Shown: positions 4,739 through 11,012 of the stretch, piece after piece | Position numbering within the stretch: the first letter of the stretch is position 1 | Layout: each line of letters begins with the position of its first letter | Notes under the pieces: generated by a model | Databases searched by the model: none | Told to the model about the DNA's origin: nothing | Seen by the model: only the letters and a program-made list of their open reading frames with translations | Translations under genes and position numbers: made by a program | From: Lachnospiraceae bacterium | GTDB taxonomy: Bacteria; Bacillota; Clostridia; Lachnospirales; Lachnospiraceae | Length of the DNA: 11,012 nt | NCBI GenBank assembly: GCA_017463035.1 | Contig: JAFTPY010000205.1 | Coordinates: 1-11,012, forward strand | Direction of reading: 5' to 3'

Positions 4739-6577
4739 TTAATTCTTTAACAGCAAGTCTCCCCAAAGTACTGCGGAAGTGTAGGAATTGTCCGTGGTAT
4801 CGTTAAACTTCATAACGCTCTGACGCGCGCCCATTTCGTTACTGTCGTTAATCTGGGCATCGAAAGCGAGGGTCATACCGGCGGAAAGAGCAGTCTTTAC
4901 CGGTATCGCGATTTCTACAATATAACCGTTTGCGGTCGTTGTAGCGGCAGCTTTTACGCCCTCTGTGGTCGGAACCGTACCGAAGGACAATTCACCCTTA
5001 TAGTTTACGCGGTACTGGCCGGCAAAGTCGGTATAGTAATCTTCCTTCATGTTTTCCGGATCAAGGAACAGCTCGATGGAGTCCTGCTCGTAGGTGTTTG
5101 CCGCATCTGCGTTTAATACGCTGTCTTCTACTTCAAACAAAGCGTAAATGTTGTGCTCATCCCATAAAACGCGAACGGTACCCTTTGCGCCCTGCCATGC
5201 ATACAATGCGGTGTTAATCTTGTACGGAAGCGTCTTCTGTAACCATACCGCTTCCTTTTTGCCGTCGATTTCCGGAGTACCGTTAAAGCCGTTTGCAACA
5301 CGAGCCACTACTTTTTCTTCGGTTTCTGCGGCAGCCAGATAAGCATCCGGATCCATAATTGCATAGAAAGCTTCCTTCGGCTCTAAATTCTTGTCAAACG
5401 GCATCGGGCAGCTGTCGCTTACCCAGCTGGTGTTATCGCGGTAGCCCCAGATGGTAACTCGCTCGATGACATCGCCGAATTCTTTGTAAAGATTAAACAG
5501 CTTTGCATAGTAAACAGCCTGCTTTTTTTCATTTTGGGCAGAGAGCTTTCCGTTCGCATTCGGAACAGCGACATCCAACTCTGTAACGGAAATGCGAAGT
5601 CCTTCGATGGAGGAGAACAGCTCCAAGCTTCTGCGAACAGAACCCAATGAGGTGTCGATTCCGTAGTGGGACTGCATGCCGATACCGTGAATCGGAACAC
5701 CCTGGGAACGCAAATCGGAAATCATTGCGGCTGCAATCTCGGATTTCTCCTTGCCGTTTAAGCCGTAGTCGTTGTAGTAAAGAAGCGCATCCGGATCTGC
5801 CTCGTGAGCAAATTGGAATGCCATAGCGACAAACTCCGGTCCGATGGACTCGGTCCATTGGGATTTACGGAGACATTTGGTCCAGTCGCCGTCTGCCGGT
5901 AACTTGGCACCGTCCTGAATGGCCTCATTTAAAACGTCCCAGGAATAAATCTTTCCCTTGTAGTGGCCGGCAACGCCGTAAATGTGGTCCTTTAACTGCT
6001 GGATTGCTTCTTCACGGGTAACCGGATTTCCTTCTTTGTTCTTTTTGCCGAGGAAATCACCGGACTGATTATGCCATGCAAGAGTATGACCGATTACGGT
6101 ATGACCGTTTTTCTCGGCCAGCTCCACCATATAATCCTGTACCTGGAAATGGAAGGTACCTTCCGGATTCTGCATATATTCCGGCTTCATAATGTTTTCT
6201 GCGGTAATTACATTGAAGTGCTGATTGATCAAATCGTGGTCGTTTCTGTCAAAATCCGCTTTGGAAAAGCCCTGATAGATGGTGCCCACCATAAAGTAAT
6301 CTTTATAAATCTCCTTCAGGCTCACATTGGAGATGTCCGGACGCGGAGTGGCGGTAGGAGCCGGCGTCGGCGTCGGTAACAGTTCCGGAGTCGGGGCTGC
6401 GGTGGCAGTCGGAGCCACGGTAGCGGTCGGAGCCTCGGTCGGTGTAGTGTCATCCTGGTTTTCTACCGCAACGGTAGGTGTAATATCGGTAGTTGCCGGT
6501 TCCGGAGCTTTGTTACAGGCAGCAAGAAAGGCTGTTGCAACCACAACGGAAAGCATTACCTGAAGTTTCTTTTTCAT
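4739..6577 (-). CDS. GH10 endo-1,4-beta-xylanase lipoprotein with C-terminal CBM9-like domain
   Basis: A 612-residue secreted, membrane-anchored xylan hydrolase. Residues 1-20 are a lipoprotein signal peptide ending in lipobox LAAC (Cys21). Residues 35-80 form a Thr/Pro/Ala linker. The GH10 domain spans about 86-415: ITAENIMKPEYM (124-135), GHTLAWHNQ (163-171), WDVLNEAI with acid/base Glu218, YYNDYGLN (267-274), GIGMQSHYG (298-306), VTELDVAVP with nucleophile Glu333, and WGYRDNTSW (377-385). All family-defining catalytic features are intact. Residues about 423-612 resemble the CBM9 domain (EIDGKKEAVW, VRVLWDEHNIYALFEVED, EQDSIELFLDP, YIVEIAIPV, LAFDAQINDSN), which in characterised xylanases binds the reducing ends of sugar chains. 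ATG 6577 has AAGGAGG with a 7-base spacer. The gene is a single unit with its own promoter and terminator. Retaining beta-1,4-xylanase activity is well supported; other beta-1,4-glycans cannot be excluded. Confidence 0.96.
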   Translation of the reverse strand: MKKKLQVMLSVVVATAFLAACNKAPEPATTDITPTVAVENQDDTTPTEAPTATVAPTATAAPTPELLPTPTPAPTATPRPDISNVSLKEIYKDYFMVGTIYQGFSKADFDRNDHDLINQHFNVITAENIMKPEYMQNPEGTFHFQVQDYMVELAEKNGHTVIGHTLAWHNQSGDFLGKKNKEGNPVTREEAIQQLKDHIYGVAGHYKGKIYSWDVLNEAIQDGAKLPADGDWTKCLRKSQWTESIGPEFVAMAFQFAHEADPDALLYYNDYGLNGKEKSEIAAAMISDLRSQGVPIHGIGMQSHYGIDTSLGSVRRSLELFSSIEGLRISVTELDVAVPNANGKLSAQNEKKQAVYYAKLFNLYKEFGDVIERVTIWGYRDNTSWVSDSCPMPFDKNLEPKEAFYAIMDPDAYLAAAETEEKVVARVANGFNGTPEIDGKKEAVWLQKTLPYKINTALYAWQGAKGTVRVLWDEHNIYALFEVEDSVLNADAANTYEQDSIELFLDPENMKEDYYTDFAGQYRVNYKGELSFGTVPTTEGVKAAATTTANGYIVEIAIPVKTALSAGMTLAFDAQINDSNEMGARQSVMKFNDTTDNSYTSAVLWGDLLLKN

Positions 6578-6618
6578 GTGTAAACCTCCTTAAGATTAGA
6601 ATGTGAATAAAACACATG
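6575..6618 (-). promoter_or_regulatory. Xylanase mRNA leader with two competing pairings
   Basis: CATGTGT early in the predicted transcript (minus strand, 6618-6612) is the exact complement of ACACATG at the start codon (6581-6575), so a 7-bp stem could close over the leader and cover the AUG. The same early segment can instead pair with CACAT at 6605-6601 in a small 5-bp hairpin, which would free the start. Whether either forms in the cell is unknown. Confidence 0.35.
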
Positions 6619-6628
6619 GGTCGATTTT

Positions 6629-6657
6629 ATCATAATTTCCGCGGAAAAGCCAGTCAA
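6629..6657 (-). promoter_or_regulatory. Promoter of the xylanase gene with palindromic candidate operator
   Basis: TTGACT (6657-6652) and TATGAT (6634-6629) on the minus strand are separated by exactly 17 bases, giving a strong sigma-A-type promoter with a start near 6622. The spacer contains the perfect 12-bp palindrome TTTCCGCGGAAA (6636-6647). Its central CG and position between the boxes fit an operator for a LacI-type sugar-responsive repressor, but no regulator gene is in the window and the binding protein is unknown. Confidence 0.8.
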
Positions 6658-6693
6658 TTATTGCGATTGGCTTCTCACAAAGTGTTGAAAACA

Positions 6694-8835
6694 CTAGTCT
6701 TGCGGGTAATCCTCCATGGAAACCGTAACGGTAAACGGCTCCGTATAAGAGAGGGGATAAGAGTCATTCCCTACCTGAGCCACACGGATAATCAGTTCTT
6801 CCGACGGTTCGAATCCGGTAACGGAGATTAACTGCGGGTTAATATAAGTGGTGACGCAAGGTTCGTCGTTAATGTAGGCCATGCTGTACGGTGTAAAGTT
6901 CTCTCCGTTAATAAACAGGCAGTAATAATCCTTGAGATTGTTTTGAAAAAGTACGGTCCGGATTGAAATCGGGACAATGCCGAATTGTAAGTCCGTAGGC
7001 TGGAACGGAAGGATTCCCTCATAGCTTTCATAGGATCCGTACAAAACATCATAGGCCAACAGCTTCATATCCTCCTGATAAGTATCGGAGCCGGCTTGTG
7101 TCTGATGAAAACGGGTAAACAGTCCCTCATGAATGTCATAGAGGTCCAATACATAGGAAGAAAGGGCATAGGCTTCCAAATCCTTTTTTTCGGTTTCGCC
7201 GGAAGGCCGGTTGGTCCAGATGACGTATTCCGTTTCGTAAATATTGCCGTTTGTCAGTAAATCATCCGTAAACGGAAAGGTCGGAAGGTGGTCTCCGTAG
7301 AGGACAAGTACAACCTCCTCCTCGTATCCCTCCAGAGCCTCGGTCAGGCGGTATAAAAAGCGATCCATCTCATACAGCTGATTTACAAAATAAAGAATCT
7401 CGTAGTAATTTTCCTTCAGTTCCTCCGGCAGAGCGTCTACGGTAATTTTCGGATTGGTCAATAGTTCCTCTTTCGGATAGGAGCCGTGGCCCTGAACGGA
7501 AATGGTATAGATAAAATCCTGTCCGTCCGTGGAATTCAGGGCGCTTAAAATATTCGGAAGAAGAATATCGTCCTTTGCCCAGCCTAACGGTGTGGTGTAA
7601 TAAGTACCCATATATTCAATCGGGGTAAAGGTGTCGAAGCCTAACCGGGAAAACACCTTGTGGCGTTCGTAAAAGGTACCGTCGTTGTTGTGAAGGGCAT
7701 GGGCCGTCAAACCGAGAGAGGAAAGGTTATACGCGATGCTTTCGCAAGGGGTGTCCTTCAATACGGTTTTGTACGGATATTCTCCGGGACCGAAAAAGTC
7801 CAGATTAATGCCGGTCAAAAGCTCGAACTCCGTATTGGCGGTACCCGCACCGATGGACGGAACCGATAAAAAGCCGGAGGAGCAGGTTTCTTTCAGATTG
7901 CGGAAGGTTGGAACCGGGTCCGCAGAAAAGGTTGCTCCTTTGATGTGGGTCGGGTCAAAGAAGGATTCCAGTTGTAAAAAGATAAAATTCGGGTACGCCG
8001 TGTCGACAGGCTCGGTGAACTCCGGAACCGGAGTTGCCGTTGCCGCCGGGGTGTCATCCTGCTTCGGAGGAGTCGTAACGGTCGGAGTTACGATATCCGG
8101 AGACAGTGTAGGCTGCGGTGCCGGAGAATTTGTGATGGAAGACATAATACGGTCGATTTCATCCTCCGAGTAGGAAACCGGTTTGGATATGCCGGTACCG
8201 AATACGCTGGAAAAGAAGCAATAAGGGAGACCGTTGATATGGAAGCTCTGAGCCAGGTTCCCGAAGTTTCGTTCCAGAACGCCGCAGGAAACAAACAGCT
8301 TGGTGGAACATATGCTTACCAAAAGAAACAGGCCGAAAACCAATCCCGCGTAAATGCGTGAGGTCCCGGTGGTTTCTTTTTTTGCGCGTAAAAAAAGATA
8401 AATGCCGATACCGACGGCGAGAAGAATCGCAAGTACAACCAGAACAATCTGGAACGGGGTTAAATAATGTCCCATAATAGAAAAGGCGGAATCCAGCAAA
8501 AGCAGGTCAACCGCCGTAAACGGCGTGGTACGGAATTGCAGTAAAACGAAGTCCGTGATACCTACCGCGAGCCAAAGCGTAAGAATGAAGTAACGTACAA
8601 ATTTCCGTTTTTTAAAGAAAAAAGAAACAGAAAGGGTAGTACAGATAAGTAATGTATTGTAAAGAAAAACAAGGGGTGCCTGAAACGGATAAAACAACGG
8701 ACGAATCAGGGATTCCCGTGAGAAGCCTTCGATGCACAGATTAATAAGGAGTGCCGGAACAAGGCATTCCGATGCAAACAGCCGAAGCTGCTGCAGTAAT
8801 TTATTTATATAATTCTTCAGAGCCGATGTGTTCAT
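6694..8835 (-). CDS. LtaS-like sulfatase-fold membrane phosphoglycerol transferase
   Basis: A 713-residue membrane enzyme of the LtaS/alkaline phosphatase superfamily, which moves glycerol phosphate from phosphatidylglycerol to an extracellular acceptor. About five transmembrane segments lie within residues 22-180. A Thr/Pro-rich linker (235-275) leads to the extracellular catalytic domain (about 280-610): FIFLQLESF with metal ligand Glu290, GAGTANTEFELLTG with the presumed nucleophile Thr332, SVQGHGSYP with His450, and VLYGDHLPTF with Asp515-His516. Residues about 618-708 form an extra C-terminal region resembling an IPT/TIG immunoglobulin-like domain (FINGENFTPY, NPQLISVTGF). ATG 8835 is chosen for its GGGAGGG site, although the frame is open to 8904. 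Lipoteichoic acid synthesis is one option; osmoregulated-glycan or other polymer modification is equally possible. A small hairpin (6681-6686 with 6690-6695) overlaps the stop codon, but it has no U-run. Confidence 0.92.
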   Translation of the reverse strand: MNTSALKNYINKLLQQLRLFASECLVPALLINLCIEGFSRESLIRPLFYPFQAPLVFLYNTLLICTTLSVSFFFKKRKFVRYFILTLWLAVGITDFVLLQFRTTPFTAVDLLLLDSAFSIMGHYLTPFQIVLVVLAILLAVGIGIYLFLRAKKETTGTSRIYAGLVFGLFLLVSICSTKLFVSCGVLERNFGNLAQSFHINGLPYCFFSSVFGTGISKPVSYSEDEIDRIMSSITNSPAPQPTLSPDIVTPTVTTPPKQDDTPAATATPVPEFTEPVDTAYPNFIFLQLESFFDPTHIKGATFSADPVPTFRNLKETCSSGFLSVPSIGAGTANTEFELLTGINLDFFGPGEYPYKTVLKDTPCESIAYNLSSLGLTAHALHNNDGTFYERHKVFSRLGFDTFTPIEYMGTYYTTPLGWAKDDILLPNILSALNSTDGQDFIYTISVQGHGSYPKEELLTNPKITVDALPEELKENYYEILYFVNQLYEMDRFLYRLTEALEGYEEEVVLVLYGDHLPTFPFTDDLLTNGNIYETEYVIWTNRPSGETEKKDLEAYALSSYVLDLYDIHEGLFTRFHQTQAGSDTYQEDMKLLAYDVLYGSYESYEGILPFQPTDLQFGIVPISIRTVLFQNNLKDYYCLFINGENFTPYSMAYINDEPCVTTYINPQLISVTGFEPSEELIIRVAQVGNDSYPLSYTEPFTVTVSMEDYPQD

Positions 8836-8875
8836 AATTCCCTCCCAAAAAACAAACAACCTACGGGTTTTGTAT

Positions 8876-8904
8876 AGAATAGCACAAAAGAACCGGAACT
8901 GCAA
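8876..8904 (-). promoter_or_regulatory. Promoter of the LtaS-like gene (extended -10)
   Basis: TTGCAG (8904-8899) and TATTCT (8881-8876) on the minus strand are 17 bases apart, and TGC directly before the -10 box makes it an extended -10. The start would be near 8869, giving a leader of about 34 bases. It lies back to back with the plus-strand promoter at 8944-8972. Confidence 0.75.
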
Positions 8905-8943
8905 GAAGCAGGAAAAAGATTCATAAAATATTACGTTTTTTTA

Positions 8944-8972
8944 TTGGTTTTTTTGTGTTTCTATGTTATGAT
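8944..8972 (+). promoter_or_regulatory. Promoter of the GNAT-tadA unit (extended -10)
   Basis: TTGGTT (8944-8949) and TATGAT (8967-8972) are 17 bases apart, with TGT before the -10 box giving an extended -10. Transcription would start near 8979. The two -35 boxes of this divergent pair are 39 bases apart, so one bound regulator could affect both; I see no clear palindrome between them. Confidence 0.7.
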
Positions 8973-9019
8973 TTTTATATGGAATTTATGTGAAATCGAA
9001 AAGCGGGAGTACAGCGGAT

Positions 9020-9820
9020 ATGATACGGATGGCCGGAAGACTGGGGCGACGGGAGCAGAGGAGATTGCAAAGAAAAACAGAAAAAGCAAAGGAGCGGGGC
9101 GGAGTGTCCGCGTCGCTTTTTTTGGAAAGCGAGATGAATGCCTTATCGGATGCGTCGTGCTTTTTCTTTTGCGGAAGCAGGTTACGTCCGAAAGGACTTT
9201 TGACGGTGTTTTTTCCGGATGAGGAACGGGCGGAGCTTACGGTGGCGGAGTTTCGGGAGAATAAGGCTCCGTTGGGAGCTTTGTTTCAAAGTGCGATAAA
9301 GGAGTGCGGACGGGTTTTTGTGAAACAAATCTACACGGTGAGGGATCCTGCCTGCGGCTTTGATTTGGAAAAGGTGAAGGGGATTTGTTTTGTTCATGAA
9401 TGGTCGGAATATATGCTCCGCATCGGGATGAAGAAACTGGCAGAGGCAGAGCCGGGCTGTTTTGAGAAGGGAAAAGAGATAAAAAAAGAGGAGGCGCCGG
9501 AGGGGGACGGAACCCTGCGGTATGTTCTGATTTGTGACGGGGCGGAGGCCGCGGAGTGCAGGGTGCTGGTTACGAATGAGGGCAGACAGTGCTATTTGTT
9601 CGGTCTGGAGACAAAACCGGAGTTTCGGAAGAAAGGAATGGCCACCGGCCTTATGGTTGGAATCGCAAAGGAATATGCGGGAAGACCGGATGCGGTGCTC
9701 CGGTTGCAGGTATCTTCCCAAAATGTACCGGCGGAGAGACTTTACCGGAAGCTGGGCTTTGTGACGGAGGAAGAGCGGGAATATTACAGGACAGAGGTGT
9801 CGGATGGAAACGAATCATAA
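9020..9820 (+). CDS. GNAT-family acetyltransferase with long uncharacterised N-terminal region
   Basis: A 266-residue protein with a C-terminal GNAT acetyl-CoA-binding domain (about residues 165-255). Motif A is KPEFRKKGMATGLM (199-212), matching R/Q-x-x-G-x-G/A for the acetyl-CoA pyrophosphate, and motif B is VSSQNVPAERLYRKLGF (231-247). The N-terminal 160 residues begin with a very basic stretch (REQRRLQRKTEKAKER) and match no domain I recognise; they may be a degenerate second GNAT half. Acceptor unknown. The ATG at 9020 is preferred: GGGAG is 10 bases upstream and the predicted transcript starts at about 8979. An in-frame GTG at 8990 would add ten residues but would have an 11-base leader without a ribosome site. 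The 3' end overlaps by 17 bases an ATG (9804) with a good ribosome site, and tadA follows closely on the same strand. Confidence 0.85.
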   Translation: MIRMAGRLGRREQRRLQRKTEKAKERGGVSASLFLESEMNALSDASCFFFCGSRLRPKGLLTVFFPDEERAELTVAEFRENKAPLGALFQSAIKECGRVFVKQIYTVRDPACGFDLEKVKGICFVHEWSEYMLRIGMKKLAEAEPGCFEKGKEIKKEEAPEGDGTLRYVLICDGAEAAECRVLVTNEGRQCYLFGLETKPEFRKKGMATGLMVGIAKEYAGRPDAVLRLQVSSQNVPAERLYRKLGFVTEEEREYYRTEVSDGNES

Positions 9821-9874
9821 GGAAACGGGTGTAACAGACAGAGAAAAGACAGAGAGGCAAAGGAACGTGCTTTT

Positions 9875-10423
9875 TTGCGCCGGCAGAAGGCAAAGGCGGA
9901 GAAGGAAAAGCGGGAGGCCGAGTTATTGGCAGAACGGCAGAAAAAAAAGGAAGAGGAAGATGCCGGGTTTATGCGGGAAGCAATCCGTCAGGCAAAAAAG
10001 GCGGCAAAGCTTGCGGAGGTACCCATCGGCTGTGTGCTGGTAAAGGACGGGAAAATCGTGGCCAGAGGCTACAATCGCCGGAATACCGATAAAACCACAC
10101 TTGCCCATGCGGAGATTGCGGTAATAAAAAAAGCAAGCAAATTGTTCGGGGACTGGCGCCTGGAGGAATGTACCCTTTATGTTACGTTGGAGCCGTGTCC
10201 GATGTGTGCCGGTGCCATTGTACAGGCAAGGATTCCGCGGGTAGTGGCAGGCTGTATGAATCCGAAGGCCGGATGCGCGGGGTCCGTGTTAAATATACTG
10301 AATACGCCGGGCTTAAACCATAAGGTGCAATTCGAAAACGGGGTGCTGGAAGAGGAGTGTACGGAACTGTTGCGAGAATTTTTCGGGGAATTGCGTCGAA
10401 AGGGCAAGAAGATTGAAAAATAG
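9875..10423 (+). CDS. tadA: tRNA-specific adenosine deaminase TadA
   Basis: A zinc-dependent deaminase that converts adenosine 34 to inosine in the tRNA-Arg(ACG) wobble position. Numbering from the TTG at 9875 (182 residues), motifs are EVPIGCVLVKDG (48-59), HAE with zinc ligand His78 and proton-shuttle Glu80, PCPMC (107-111) with zinc ligands Cys108 and Cys111, and the C-terminal FFGELRRKGKK (169-179). The catalytic core is complete. The start is uncertain. TTG 9875 has AAAGGA about 10 bases upstream and adds a 32-residue Lys/Glu/Arg-rich helical extension; ATG 9971 gives a conventional 150-residue protein but lacks a well-spaced ribosome site. A well-sited ATG at 9804 overlaps the GNAT gene but is in another frame, and one extra T in the T6 run at 9871-9876 would join it to this frame. 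It is probably co-transcribed with the GNAT gene, and no terminator is seen after it. Confidence 0.95.
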   Translation: MRRQKAKAEKEKREAELLAERQKKKEEEDAGFMREAIRQAKKAAKLAEVPIGCVLVKDGKIVARGYNRRNTDKTTLAHAEIAVIKKASKLFGDWRLEECTLYVTLEPCPMCAGAIVQARIPRVVAGCMNPKAGCAGSVLNILNTPGLNHKVQFENGVLEEECTELLREFFGELRRKGKKIEK

Positions 10424-10447
10424 CTTTCATTTATAGCGAAAAAGGAG

Positions 10448-10453
10448 TATACT
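10448..10453 (+). promoter_or_regulatory. Possible -10 box for the CRP-fold gene
   Basis: TATACT is a good -10 hexamer 38 bases before the ATG at 10492. The -35 region is weak (CTTTCA at 10424-10429, 18-base spacing). With no terminator after tadA, the downstream gene may also be reached by read-through. Confidence 0.4.
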
Positions 10454-10491
10454 GTTCTTTGGAATCATTATTTTTACAGCGGGGTTGAAAA

Positions 10492-11012
10492 ATGGCGATT
10501 ACTATGAAAATGAATGCAATGAATCAGGTACCGGAAGGAGAGAAGCTGTTCGAAGCAGGGGTTGAGGCGAACGGTGTTTTTGTCGTGCTGAAAGGGAAAG
10601 GCAGACTGGTGGGCTCGAATGTCGGTGTGCCGGTAGTCAGCGGCGATTTTCTGGGCGTTTGGGATTTATATGACGGCTGTTACGGTGCCGACTGCATCGC
10701 AACGGAGGAGATGACGGTGTTTGCGTTTTCTGTGAAAGCTTCCGGAGATTTATTGACGATATTGGAAGGAAACAAAGAGTACAGCGGCCGGCTTACGGCG
10801 TCTTTGGGACGTTTCCTGTCGGAGTTGTATGTGAGAAGGGGCCGTTACCTTCAGGAGAGCAAGGTGCTTCCGGAGGTGGTTGCGGAGTTGTATCGCCAGT
10901 ATTGTGCCCGTTGTAAAGCGGAAGAAATTCGTGCGGCGGAATTGCCGAATGCAGGAAAGGATGCTCCTCCTGTATCCGAGGATCCGGCCTGGTTGGAGTA
11001 TTATTTGGAAAC
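10492..11012 (+). CDS. Cyclic-nucleotide-binding-like (CRP-fold) protein, 3' end outside window
   Basis: An open frame from ATG 10492 runs off the window after 173 complete codons. GGGG about 7 bases upstream is a weak ribosome site. Residues about 12-85 look like a cNMP-binding/CRP-type beta-roll: PEGEKLFEAG, then VFVVLKGKGRLVG, then VVSGDFLGVWDLYDG, then ADCIATEEMTVFAF. This follows the usual order of the fold (P-x-G-x-x-I/L-F-x-x-G, then V-L-x-G, G-D-x-x-G and A-x-x-x-x-x-V). The phosphate-binding cassette is degenerate: the canonical G-E and R-S/T-A residues are missing, so cAMP binding is doubtful. Residues about 86-150 look helical, like the dimerisation helix of CRP proteins, and then become hydrophilic and charged. 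No DNA-binding domain is visible before the edge. It could be a divergent regulator or a sensory module of a larger protein. Confidence 0.75.
   Translation, partial: MAITMKMNAMNQVPEGEKLFEAGVEANGVFVVLKGKGRLVGSNVGVPVVSGDFLGVWDLYDGCYGADCIATEEMTVFAFSVKASGDLLTILEGNKEYSGRLTASLGRFLSELYVRRGRYLQESKVLPEVVAELYRQYCARCKAEEIRAAELPNAGKDAPPVSEDPAWLEYYLE

Noticed and set aside
6327..6563. A plus-strand 78-codon frame rich in Gly, Val and Ala
   Set aside because: It is the exact antisense of the Thr/Pro/Ala linker and signal peptide of the xylanase, and its composition follows from that repeat.
9804..10043. A 79-codon frame starting at ATG 9804 with a good ribosome site, overlapping the GNAT end and the tadA start
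   Set aside because: After about 20 residues it reads as an Arg-rich shadow of the TadA frame and ends inside tadA. It is treated as evidence about the tadA start, not as a separate gene.
10459..10488. A short TTG-initiated leader frame before the CRP-fold gene
   Set aside because: Its supposed ribosome site overlaps the predicted -10 box, so it would not be transcribed from that promoter. There is no other support.
10424..10491. Possible SRP RNA gene after tadA, expected from the common tadA-ffs-dnaX order
   Set aside because: The gap is only 68 bases and shows none of the conserved SRP domain sequence.

Overview
This window looks like chromosome from a Gram-positive, low-to-mid-GC anaerobe of the class Clostridia, most likely a gut or rumen Lachnospiraceae-type bacterium. 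The case rests on AGGAGG-type ribosome sites, TTG as well as ATG starts, an ECF riboflavin transporter under an FMN riboswitch, an LtaS-type membrane enzyme, and Cys-anchored lipoproteins with Thr/Pro linkers, one of them a xylanase. No species can be named from the sequence alone. There are no tRNA or rRNA genes, CRISPR arrays or insertion sequences.

Layout. (1) 1-1584, plus strand: the 3' part of a TatD-family metal-dependent hydrolase, then rsmA (16S rRNA dimethyltransferase). (2) 1585-1741: a convergent intergenic region with three hairpins, two of which form terminators for opposite strands. (3) 1742-8835, minus strand: four probable transcription units. In transcription order these are an LtaS-like sulfatase-fold membrane enzyme; a GH10 xylanase lipoprotein with a C-terminal CBM9-like domain; a YegS/DgkB-type lipid kinase with an unrecognised lipoprotein 40 bases downstream; and ribU behind an FMN riboswitch. 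(4) 8836-9019: a divergent intergenic region with a good promoter on each strand. (5) 9020-10423, plus strand: a GNAT acetyltransferase with a long unassigned N-terminal region, then tadA (tRNA adenosine deaminase), whose start is ambiguous. (6) 10492 to the end: the 5' part of a gene whose product starts with a cyclic-nucleotide-binding-like (CRP-type) fold.

How the genes relate. The ends are translation housekeeping (RsmA, TadA). The middle is concerned with the cell envelope: a phosphoglycerol-transferase-like enzyme, a lipid kinase that could recycle the diacylglycerol such enzymes release, two lipoproteins and a vitamin transporter. The diacylglycerol link is an inference from family knowledge; the two genes have separate promoters and a xylanase gene lies between them.

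No wholly new system is obvious. The points most worth checking are the frame problem at the start of tadA, a ribosome-site hairpin at a TTG start in the lipid kinase, a perfect 12-bp palindrome inside the xylanase promoter, a hairpin at the very 5' end of the FMN riboswitch transcript, and the divergent CRP-fold protein at the right edge.
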